Positions 54,995 to 62,980 of a stretch of 64,000 bases of DNA are shown here, one piece after another. The DNA lies in the NCBI RefSeq assembly GCF_001038425.2, contig NZ_LDPV02000034.1, positions 62,001 to 126,000 of the forward strand, written 5' to 3'. Below the pieces are notes generated by a model, which had not been told where the DNA came from, ran no database searches, and worked only from the letters and a program-made list of their open reading frames with translations. Position numbers and translations under genes: made by a program. The stretch comes from Ornithinibacillus contaminans. Its GTDB lineage: Bacteria; Bacillota; Bacilli; Bacillales; Amphibacillaceae. The stretch's first letter is position 1. The number at the start of each line of letters is the position of its first letter.

Positions 54995-56122
54995 ATGAAT
55001 GCTAATAATAGGGTAAGAATATTTTCAATAATATTAATCAGTTTATTTGTTCCAATGACAATTATTATAACTATGGTAATAAATAATTCAAATATGAAAA
55101 ACAATATGCTTGCACAACTTATTAACTCAGATGAATTTTCGAAGGTTTTTTTATCTATAATGGGAGAAGAAATTCCCAATTTTAAAGAGTATATAGACAA
55201 TGAATATAATACTCCTTCCATTGGTAACTTGTTATTAGAATCAATAACCGGAATTAATACTGATAACCTCAATATGTTACTAATCAGTGAAATTCCAGGA
55301 TTCAGTCATAATAATGTGATTTATGTGGCTGGCCAGGGTTCAGATTATTCAAATCTCCCTCAAGAGTCTCCACCGCCAGACTTTGATGAACTACTCAAGA
55401 CAGAAGGTCCTGATAATGATAATCATCATGTTCCAAATCTAACTACAGATAAACCAAATAATCCAACAGTTTTTATCTATCAATCTCATAGTTGGGAAGG
55501 ATATCTACCTTTAATGGCAGAGCATGAGAGGACTAGTGACTCTTCAAGTATTAATAATAATGAAAATGTAGTTCTAGTTGGTTCCATGCTAACAAAAAAA
55601 TTGAAAGAATATGGTGTTTATGCGGTACAGGACGAAACTAACATTGCTAAGGCCTTAAAGGATAGGGGATGGAATTATAGCCATTCTTATCAACTGTCTC
55701 GTGAACTTATCGAAACTACAGTTTCTAAAAATGAAGATATAACGTATTTAATTGATATACATCGAGATTCAGCGACGAGAGATATAACAACTATCACCAT
55801 TAATGGAAAAAGTTATGCAAGGCTATATTTTGTAGTTGGGAAAGAATATGCTAATTATGAGGAGAATTTATTATTCGCTAAAGAGCTTCATGAGAAACTT
55901 GAAGAGAAGTATCCTGGACTTAGTAGAGGTGTTTATTTAAAAACAAGTTCTGAGGGAAATGGTGTCTATAATCAGGATATATCAAATAGATCTCTATTAA
56001 TAGAAATGGGTGGGATTGAAAACAATAAAAAAGAACTATCCAATACAATTGACGCATTTTCCGATGTTTTTATGGAAAAGTATGAGGGAGTTATTGAGGT
56101 TATTGCTCCAAATCAAGGTTAA
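54995..56122 (+). CDS. SpoIIP-like peptidoglycan hydrolase
   Basis: 375 residues from the ATG at 54995 (GAGGTGA seven bases upstream). N-terminal anchor (residues 5-27), a Pro/Asn-rich linker, then the SpoIIP/amidase fold: TVFIYQSHSWEGYLPLM (usually HTHxTE), VLVGSMLTKKLKEYGVY, YLIDIHRDSATRD and LLIEMGGIENNKKE. SpoIIP is an amidase/endopeptidase used in engulfment. The zinc ligands His, His and Glu are present. This may be a second copy that acts in vegetative wall turnover; the main spoIIP is not in the window. Confidence 0.85.
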   Translation: MNANNRVRIFSIILISLFVPMTIIITMVINNSNMKNNMLAQLINSDEFSKVFLSIMGEEIPNFKEYIDNEYNTPSIGNLLLESITGINTDNLNMLLISEIPGFSHNNVIYVAGQGSDYSNLPQESPPPDFDELLKTEGPDNDNHHVPNLTTDKPNNPTVFIYQSHSWEGYLPLMAEHERTSDSSSINNNENVVLVGSMLTKKLKEYGVYAVQDETNIAKALKDRGWNYSHSYQLSRELIETTVSKNEDITYLIDIHRDSATRDITTITINGKSYARLYFVVGKEYANYEENLLFAKELHEKLEEKYPGLSRGVYLKTSSEGNGVYNQDISNRSLLIEMGGIENNKKELSNTIDAFSDVFMEKYEGVIEVIAPNQG

Positions 56123-56171
56123 AGATTCCAAATTCAACTAAGAATCAGGGCGGGTTTGATATTAACTTTAA

Positions 56172-56210
56172 AAGGTATGCAAGGAACTTATCCTTGCATA
56201 CCTTAATATT
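56172..56210. terminator. Bidirectional terminator
   Basis: AAGGTATGCAAGGA and TCCTTGCATACCTT form a perfect 14-bp stem with a five-base loop. Confidence 0.9.
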
Positions 56211-56220
56211 TTAAATTTAC

Positions 56221-57816
56221 TTATTCAGGCTGATTATCTACTTTACCTGTATCTGTATAAAATGGTTCAAAATTATTGTATTCAACTGTTGTAACCATTC
56301 CACTAGATGCGTGATGTAAATCATGGCAGTGGAATAACCAGTTACCAGGATTATCCGCAACGAATGCTACTTCATAAGTTTCCCCATACTTAACGTTCAA
56401 TGTATCTTTGATAATAGGGGAACCTTGAAGTTCCTCTCCATTTTTACTTAGAATTTGGAAGAAGTGACCATGAAGATGCATAGGATGATCAGCTTTATCC
56501 ATACTGTTATTGGTAAGTGTAACTTTCACTTTGTCTCCTTTATCTACCTCAATAGGAGGTACGTCTGGATAGGTTGCTCCATTTATAGTCCATACCATGC
56601 CCATTTCTTCTTCAGAACTCATTGCAGTATTAAGCTCCATCTCGTACTCTACATCAAAATTATCATTTAAATTAAATTGAGATTCTGTTTTCTCTCCAAG
56701 CTTCGTGATATCTACTGTATCCGGTGTTAGAAAATGTTCAGCCTTTTGGCCATTTCCATCTTCATATACGATATCCATTTTCATGTCCTGAGCAGCTTCC
56801 ATTTCTCCATGACAATCGATGGTAAAGTCACCACTGCCATCCGCAACAAATTCAACGTCAACACGTTCCCCAGGTGCAACTTCAATAACTGAGCCAGCTA
56901 TTATTTGTGGATTATTCACTTTTTGTCCATCAACATGTGTCACTTTATAATCAACCGGAATATGAATCTGATGTGCCATATAGCCTGCATTTACAAATCG
57001 TAACTTTACAGTTTCGCCTTCCTTTACGAACAACGGCTCATTATTTTCGTAAGTCTTTCCATTCATGGTGAAAATATCATAAGATGACATATCATGAGCC
57101 ATCATATCGCTCATGTCCGATGATTCCATATCCATACCGCCATGATCCATGCCTTCCATATCATCCATGTCACCCATATCACCATGGTCCATACCATCCA
57201 TATTCATATCATTTTCCTCATGACTACCTGATTCCCATTCATCTAGAACTAAAGTATAGTCTCTATCGACGTCAGCATCATCCTCAGATTCAACAATAAT
57301 CGTTCCATATAACCCCTTATCTAATTGCTCAACACCATTTTGATGGGAATGATACCAATATGTTCCTGGATCATTTGCTAGAAATTCATAGGTGTATGTT
57401 TCCCCTGGAAGGACAGCATCCTGTGTAACACCCGGAATCCCGTCTTGAGTATTAGGAACAGGAATACCATGCCAATGAATGGATACAGGTTCTTCTAATT
57501 CATTGGTTAGGTTAACCTTTACTACTTCACCTTGTTTTACACGTATTTGTTCACCCGGAACAGTACCATTGTAGGTCCAAGCAGTTATAGTTTTTTCTGA
57601 ACTTAATTCCCATTCTGTTTCTTGGGCAGTGAGATTAAATTCATTAATTTTCTTGCCATCTAAATTTTCTGCTTTAACTTGTACTACCTCAGAAACAGTT
57701 TCCTCTGAATTGGATGTATCATCTTTCTCATTATTAGATCCATTAGATTGGTCCGTACATGCCGCTAAAATCGCAATAATAGTAATTAAGAGAGATGTTA
57801 TTATAAATTTTTTCAT
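56221..57816 (-). CDS. Multicopper oxidase lipoprotein with Met-rich insert
   Basis: 531 residues from the ATG at 57816 (AAGGAGG upstream). Lipobox ILAACTDQ. Copper motifs: HWHGIPVPNTQDG, YWYHSHQNGVEQLDKG, HPMHLHGHFFQIL and WLFHCHDLHHASSGM (type 1, 2 and 3 sites). A Met/Asp/His-rich insert (about residues 195-242, for example GMDHGDMGDMDDMEGMDHGG) resembles the Met-rich loop of CueO and is a probable Cu(I)-binding lid. Likely oxidises Cu(I) to Cu(II) outside the cell. Promoter region has TGCATATTTTC and TTCACATTTC motifs. Confidence 0.95.
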   Translation of the reverse strand: MKKFIITSLLITIIAILAACTDQSNGSNNEKDDTSNSEETVSEVVQVKAENLDGKKINEFNLTAQETEWELSSEKTITAWTYNGTVPGEQIRVKQGEVVKVNLTNELEEPVSIHWHGIPVPNTQDGIPGVTQDAVLPGETYTYEFLANDPGTYWYHSHQNGVEQLDKGLYGTIIVESEDDADVDRDYTLVLDEWESGSHEENDMNMDGMDHGDMGDMDDMEGMDHGGMDMESSDMSDMMAHDMSSYDIFTMNGKTYENNEPLFVKEGETVKLRFVNAGYMAHQIHIPVDYKVTHVDGQKVNNPQIIAGSVIEVAPGERVDVEFVADGSGDFTIDCHGEMEAAQDMKMDIVYEDGNGQKAEHFLTPDTVDITKLGEKTESQFNLNDNFDVEYEMELNTAMSSEEEMGMVWTINGATYPDVPPIEVDKGDKVKVTLTNNSMDKADHPMHLHGHFFQILSKNGEELQGSPIIKDTLNVKYGETYEVAFVADNPGNWLFHCHDLHHASSGMVTTVEYNNFEPFYTDTGKVDNQPE

Positions 57817-57853
57817 GTCTTGTTTCCTCCTTTTCCAAATTGAGTGTACTAAA

Positions 57854-57895
57854 GAAATGTGAAGAAAATATGCATTTTTAATAACTGAAATGTGA
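57854..57895 (-). promoter_or_regulatory. Repeated TTCACATTTC/TGCATATTTTC motifs upstream of the multicopper oxidase
   Basis: On the minus strand GTCACATTTC (57896-57887), TGCATATTTTC (57874-57864) and TTCACATTTC (57863-57854) occur. The last two are 11 bases apart, typical of OmpR-type operator repeats. Confidence 0.45.
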
Positions 57896-57962
57896 CAAAA
57901 CTGATTTACCATCTAATTTTCTTGGTTTATTATATTGTAATTGTTATTGCTAAGGGTTAAAA

Positions 57963-57984
57963 TGTTTCCATAAGGAAACTTTTT
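57963..57984. promoter_or_regulatory. GTTTCC-ATAA-GGAAAC palindrome upstream of the ZIP gene
   Basis: A perfect 6-bp inverted repeat with a four-base loop followed by TTTTTG. It could be an operator or an attenuator for the ZIP gene. Confidence 0.4.
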
Positions 57985-58033
57985 GTTACGTGGGCATATC
58001 ATGATAGAAATCCTACTAGAAGGAGAGGAAAGT

Positions 58034-58849
58034 ATGATTGATGTTTTTATAGGATTTCCCCCAGTAATTCAAGCAATGATAGCAACACTTTTCACTTGGG
58101 GAATGACGGCACTAGGAGCCGCTTTGGTATTCACTACAAAATCATTTAACCAAAGATTATTAGACAGTATGTTGGGGTTTGCCGGTGGAGTAATGATTGC
58201 AGCCAGTTTTTGGTCATTATTATCTCCTGCTCTAGATATGGCAGAGGGAGGTAGAGTACCTGTTTGGATTCCTGCTGCAGTTGGTTTTATGTTAGGTGGA
58301 GGAGTCTTATGGGCGGTAGATAAAATAATTCCGCATCTTCATCCTAATTCTTCAATAGGTCAGGCAGAGGGGCTGCATTCCAAAAAAGTTAAGAGAAGTA
58401 CACTATTGGTGCTTGCTATAACCTTACACAATATTCCAGAAGGTTTAGCGATAGGCGTTGCTTTTGGAGCGCTAGCTACGGATTCTGCATCTGCTTCAAT
58501 AGCTGGAGCAATTGCTTTAGCCATTGGTATTGGAATTCAGAACTTTCCTGAAGGGGTAGCTGTATCTATGCCGTTACGAAGGGATGGAATGTCTAGAAGA
58601 AAGAGTTTTTATTATGGTCAATTCTCTGGTATGGTTGAACCTATTTCAGCTGTTGTAGGTGTATTAGCAGTGTCGATGGTTGAGCCACTTTTACCATACG
58701 CTCTAAGTTTTGCTGCAGGAGCAATGATATTTGTTGTGGCAGAAGAAGTAATCCCGGGTTCTCAAGAGAAGGGGAATAAGGATCTTGCCTCTATGAGTTT
58801 AATGATTGGATTTACCGTGATGATGATTTTAGATGTTGCTCTTGGTTAG
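58034..58849 (+). CDS. ZIP family metal transporter
   Basis: 271 residues from the ATG at 58034 (AAGGAGAGG upstream). Eight membrane helices. The metal site motifs are LHNIPEGLAIGVAFGALA (helix 4) and IQNFPEGVAVSMPLRRDGM (helix 5), with His and Glu in HLHPNSS loop and VVAEEVIPG. ZIP proteins of the GufA subgroup move zinc or other divalent ions into the cytoplasm. A role here in zinc uptake with the ZnuA-like lipoprotein, or in copper-related supply, is open. Confidence 0.88.
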   Translation: MIDVFIGFPPVIQAMIATLFTWGMTALGAALVFTTKSFNQRLLDSMLGFAGGVMIAASFWSLLSPALDMAEGGRVPVWIPAAVGFMLGGGVLWAVDKIIPHLHPNSSIGQAEGLHSKKVKRSTLLVLAITLHNIPEGLAIGVAFGALATDSASASIAGAIALAIGIGIQNFPEGVAVSMPLRRDGMSRRKSFYYGQFSGMVEPISAVVGVLAVSMVEPLLPYALSFAAGAMIFVVAEEVIPGSQEKGNKDLASMSLMIGFTVMMILDVALG

Positions 58850-58976
58850 AGTTCAAGGGATTCAATTTGAAGTTAACAGATGAATTGCAATTTCCAAAGA
58901 ACAGTTTGAAATCAATACGGTTAATGATAGTTCAAATGAATTTTATTTGATTGTAAACTCAAAAAAAGTTAAAGTA

Positions 58977-59018
58977 AATAAAATGCCTTCCATACTCAAA
59001 TGGGAGGCATTTTATTTC
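58977..59018. terminator. Bidirectional terminator
   Basis: AATAAAATGCCTTCCA (58977-58992) pairs with TGGGAGGCATTTTATT (59001-59016) with one wobble. Confidence 0.85.
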
Positions 59019-59120
59019 AAAATAGTTAGTTTAGAGTACGAACAATATATAATGCTAAATTAAAATCCTTCACTAATGTGAAATTAACATTTTATTAAAC
59101 TATAAATCTTAAAAGGATGA

Positions 59121-60593
59121 TTATTCAATAAGGGCTTTTCTTATAAATAGATCGTTAACGTATAAAACTGTATCAGTATCAAAATAAGTAGGTAATTTAA
59201 AACTTTGCTTGTACTGCTCATGACCCTTACCAGTAATAACAATCCAGTCACCTTTTTGACTATGTTCAATAGCCCATTTTATAGCCATTGTTCGATCTCC
59301 GATAATCATACCTTTTTCATTTCCATATGAATGGTTTAAATAACTGAGAGTTCTTATCATCTCATTCTTGGAAACAGAATTTAAATCATCTAATGTCAAA
59401 ATATATCGGGTACTTAGTTCGGAGGTAACAGATAACATTCCTTGCCTTTTACTCAAATCCCTACCACCACGAAAGCCAAATACATGTGTTATTCTTTTTG
59501 CACCTTTCAGGTTTGCGGTTCTTAAACAATGAAAAATTGCATCAGCAGTATGAGCATAGTCGACAACAGCTGTTGCTCCATTGGACAGTTTATAAATTTC
59601 AAATCTCCCTCTGACACCCTTAAAATTAATAATTGTTTCAAGAATGGATTCACTCTCTAATCCCATTATCCTTGAAGTTCCATATGCCATAACACTATTG
59701 TACATATTATGAATTCCTTCCATAGGAGAAAAAATATCACTTTCGATTTTATTATCCATAATCGTTACGATAGAGTTCTTTGAGTTGAAATTTATTATAT
59801 TAAACTTACACTTAGGTTTTTGTCCAATTGAGTAAACAATTTTTCCTTGGCCATCTAATATCTTTGCTAATTCGTCACCCCAATAATTATCTATGTTAAT
59901 AATTGCTTGTCCATCTTCTTTTAGATAGTCAAACAATAACATTTTGGTTCTAAAGTATTCTTCCATCGTTTTGTGGTAGTCCAAGTGTTCATGTTCTAGA
60001 TTTGTAAACAAGCATAAATCAAAAGCTAAACCTTCAACCCGATGTTGGGTTAAGCCATGGGAAGAGATTTCAATAATAATCACCTCATCCTTGCTCTCAG
60101 CTATAAGTTTGTGTAAATCTAATGAGCTTGGTGTGGTGTTTGTACTGTTTTTTATCTCACCATTGATTATGTTTTGTATGGTGCCAATTAAAGAACAAGT
60201 TTTACCGTTACTTTCTAAAATGTGTTTTAAAAGGTGACTGGTTGTTGTTTTTCCGTTCGTCCCAGTAATTCCAATCATAATTTTATTTTTCGAGGGATCG
60301 CGATAAAAGTTTCTCGATAGGATCCCCAATGTTTTTCTACTATCGTCAACCTGTACATATGGTATGGGTAAATCATCAATTTCTTTTTCACCTACTACAA
60401 GACATGCACCATTATTAATAGCATCTTTTATGTAATCATGACCATCGGCGTTATGCCCCTTAATGGCTACAAAAACATAATTGATATTTATGTCAGATGA
60501 ACTGTAAGCAATACCATCAATAATTAGTTCTTCCGTTTCTTGCTTTATATTATTTAGAATTTCAATTCCATCCAATAATTGTTCGATTTTCAT
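59121..60593 (-). CDS. MurE-like UDP-MurNAc-peptide ligase lacking the DNPR motif
   Basis: 490 residues, AAGGAG upstream. Mur ligase domains: N-terminal UDP-binding domain (1-95) with AIKGHNADGHDYI, central ATPase with MIGITGTNGKTTTSHLL (about 107), LEHEHLDYH and NIDNYWGDELA, and C-terminal domain with VVDYAHTADAIFHCL and FGFRGGRDLSKRQGM. The site where MurE of DAP-type organisms carries DNPR reads LDDLNSVSKNE, so the added amino acid may not be meso-DAP. It probably acts in peptidoglycan or a peptide-modifying step, and lies next to a MATE exporter. A second, housekeeping murE is expected elsewhere. Confidence 0.82.
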   Translation of the reverse strand: MKIEQLLDGIEILNNIKQETEELIIDGIAYSSSDININYVFVAIKGHNADGHDYIKDAINNGACLVVGEKEIDDLPIPYVQVDDSRKTLGILSRNFYRDPSKNKIMIGITGTNGKTTTSHLLKHILESNGKTCSLIGTIQNIINGEIKNSTNTTPSSLDLHKLIAESKDEVIIIEISSHGLTQHRVEGLAFDLCLFTNLEHEHLDYHKTMEEYFRTKMLLFDYLKEDGQAIINIDNYWGDELAKILDGQGKIVYSIGQKPKCKFNIINFNSKNSIVTIMDNKIESDIFSPMEGIHNMYNSVMAYGTSRIMGLESESILETIINFKGVRGRFEIYKLSNGATAVVDYAHTADAIFHCLRTANLKGAKRITHVFGFRGGRDLSKRQGMLSVTSELSTRYILTLDDLNSVSKNEMIRTLSYLNHSYGNEKGMIIGDRTMAIKWAIEHSQKGDWIVITGKGHEQYKQSFKLPTYFDTDTVLYVNDLFIRKALIE

Positions 60594-60867
60594 ATATAAA
60601 ATAGACTCCTTAGATAGAAATAAGATTAACTACTTAATTTTAAATTTAAAATATGGAGTTATTGTGCAGATTTATAACTGTAATAATCACTTAATGTTTT
60701 TAACAATATTTGTAAATGAAATGTGTTCTATTAGCAAAATAGAAATAATATAACTTCACCTAATCTTCATGATGTACAGATATAGGGTAGTATGCAGTAT
60801 AGAAATAAACTATATGCTGAAAATAATAAATGAAAATACCAAGAAAGGATGGTGACCGGGACCAATT

Positions 60868-62313
60868 ATGACCACTCACAGTGAAGATGATAAAATTAAA
60901 TTAGCTGATACAGATATGAAAAAGATTAAAGTAATCTTATTGTTAGCATTTCCGGCTATAATAGAGAACCTTTTCCAGACGATTTTAGGATTTGTTGATA
61001 CATATTTTGTGTCAAAGCTCGGATTAGTAGAGGTTTCCGCTGTTGGTGTTACGAATGCGGTATTAGCTATTTACTTCGCACTATTTATGGCCATAGGTGT
61101 AGCAGCAAATGTATATATTGCTAACTTCTTAGGTGCAAATAAAGTAGAAAAGGCAAGACATATAGCACAACAATCCCTTATTTTAGCCTCAGTATTTGGT
61201 GTTATAACCGGTATTATTACGCTACTTTTTGCGGAGGAACTTTTGCAATTAATGGGCATTGAGGCCAATGTGTTAGCGGCAGGTACTATGTACTTTAAAA
61301 TAGTAGCCATACCCTCGATTTTTATGTCTCTTATGTTTGTAGCAAGCGCAATCTTGCGTGGGGCAGGGGATACGAAATCTCCAATGAAAATAAGTATTAT
61401 CGTAAATATCATTAATGCTGTACTAGATTATATTTTTATCTTTGGATTCTGGGTTATTCCTGGTATGGGGATTGTAGGGGCTGCAATTGCTACCGTGATA
61501 GCTCGTGTAATTGGTGCTATAGGATTACTACTATATATTCAACGGTCAGAATTAATAAAATTTAAAAAGGAATACTGGAAGTTAGACAAAACACATATGA
61601 AAGAATTAATGGTTCTTGGTAGTCCAGCAGCTGGGGAAAGGTTAATTATGAGAGCTGGGCAAGTTGTATACTTTAGCTTTGTGGTGGCACTAGGAACCAA
61701 TGTATTTGCGGCTCATCAAATAGCAGGAAATATAGAAGTTTTTTCCTATATGATTGGGTATGGTTTTGCTACTGCAGTGACTATTTTGGTAGGGCAGCAA
61801 TTGGGTGCAGGAAATCAACAAGAAGCTACAAAATACGCTAAACTATCCGCTTTTTTAGCCGTAGGATTTATGACTATTTTTGGTGCATTGCTGTTTTTCT
61901 TTGGAGAATGGGCTGGTGGATTCTTCTCACAGGATCCACAGGTTAAAGAAGACATAGGGACCGCCTTAAAAGTTTCGGGAGTTTTTCAACCTTTTCTAGC
62001 AGTTGTACTGACATTAACTGGTGCCTTTCAAGGCGCAAATAATACGAAATTTCCAATGTATTTAACTGGAGTTGGAATGTGGGCAGTGCGTACACTATTT
62101 GTATATGTGTTAGGCATTAAACTTGGATGGGGGTTGTTAGGGGTTTGGATAGCTATTGGCTTAGATACTGGACTAAGAGCCTTAGTGCTTATCATACAAT
62201 TTAAACGCAACAGATGGATTGTTGAAAAGACTGATCAAAGAGAAGATCCAGAGTCTCATTGTCATCCTCAAACAACAAAAGAGAATATGTCTTCGTGTGT
62301 TAACAACTACTAG
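60868..62313 (+). CDS. MATE family efflux transporter
   Basis: 481 residues, twelve membrane helices in two halves. Typical signatures are PAIIENLFQTILGFVDTYFV, AVLAIYFALFMAIGVAANVY and GAGDTKSPMKISII in the first half, with AAGERLIMRAGQVVYFSFVV and GYGFATAVTILVGQQLGAGN in the second. The end has a short His/Cys-containing tail (DPESHCHPQTTKENMSSC). MATE proteins export drugs or toxic cations using Na+ or H+. The substrate is unknown; placement beside a MurE-like gene is unusual. Confidence 0.88.
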   Translation: MTTHSEDDKIKLADTDMKKIKVILLLAFPAIIENLFQTILGFVDTYFVSKLGLVEVSAVGVTNAVLAIYFALFMAIGVAANVYIANFLGANKVEKARHIAQQSLILASVFGVITGIITLLFAEELLQLMGIEANVLAAGTMYFKIVAIPSIFMSLMFVASAILRGAGDTKSPMKISIIVNIINAVLDYIFIFGFWVIPGMGIVGAAIATVIARVIGAIGLLLYIQRSELIKFKKEYWKLDKTHMKELMVLGSPAAGERLIMRAGQVVYFSFVVALGTNVFAAHQIAGNIEVFSYMIGYGFATAVTILVGQQLGAGNQQEATKYAKLSAFLAVGFMTIFGALLFFFGEWAGGFFSQDPQVKEDIGTALKVSGVFQPFLAVVLTLTGAFQGANNTKFPMYLTGVGMWAVRTLFVYVLGIKLGWGLLGVWIAIGLDTGLRALVLIIQFKRNRWIVEKTDQREDPESHCHPQTTKENMSSCVNNY

Positions 62314-62358
62314 GTCGAAAAAATATATTTAAGCATGTTAGACATGAAAAGAAAGGTA

Positions 62359-62395
62359 AATAAAGAGTTGTCCACCATGAACAACTCTTTATTAC
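62359..62395. terminator. Bidirectional terminator
   Basis: AATAAAGAGTTGT and ACAACTCTTTATT form a perfect 13-bp stem with a nine-base loop, between convergent genes. Confidence 0.88.
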
Positions 62396-62399
62396 TTGA

Positions 62400-62783
62400 T
62401 TATTTAACTATTAATGTTGATTTCATTTCACTATGACCTTCGCCACACGGAATGCTACAATAGATTATGTATTCCCCAGGTTGATCAGGTGTAAATGATG
62501 CTTTACCATCACCCTCAATATTTACATCAAATTCATCAATTGCAATCCCATGCATACCCTCATTATTTGTTAGGGAGATAGAGACTTCCTCACCAGCATT
62601 TACGCTGTATTCAGCTTGGTCAAACTCCCAATTGGTTGCTTTGATCTCAACCACATTGTTCGAGGTAGCTTCCCCAGTATGTGAAGAATTACTGTTATCC
62701 GTGTCACTACTATTAGTTTGCCCACATGCTGCTAATACCAAAACTAGCCCTATTGTAATCAATGCCAATAATCCTTTATTCAT
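62400..62783 (-). CDS. Stand-alone CuA-type cupredoxin lipoprotein
   Basis: 127 residues, AAGGAGG upstream. Lipobox VLAACGQT. The cupredoxin fold has WEFDQAEYSVNAGEEVSISL, an upstream His in GMHGIAIDEF, and YCSIPCGEGHSEMKSTL, giving C-x3-C-x3-H-x2-M, the binuclear CuA motif of cytochrome oxidase subunit II. There is no oxidase in the window, so it may act as a copper-binding or electron-transfer protein in copper handling. Confidence 0.88.
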   Translation of the reverse strand: MNKGLLALITIGLVLVLAACGQTNSSDTDNSNSSHTGEATSNNVVEIKATNWEFDQAEYSVNAGEEVSISLTNNEGMHGIAIDEFDVNIEGDGKASFTPDQPGEYIIYCSIPCGEGHSEMKSTLIVK

Positions 62784-62980
62784 AGAAATTCCTCCTTAAC
62801 AATTTTGATATTCTTACTAATGATAACTCTAGAATACAATTGTCTACTTTCTGTGCAGAAAGAAGGACTTCTTTGTGAACAAATTATAAATTAGCTATTG
62901 GGTATGAAAGTATTACTTGAGAATTGAAAAGAGCATTGATTCAACAAAAAATCTGTTTTTATTATTATATTCTGTAATTC

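Noticed and set aside
57084-57299. His/Tyr/Pro-rich ORF opposite the multicopper oxidase
   Set aside because: It is the reverse reading of the Met/Asp-rich insert.
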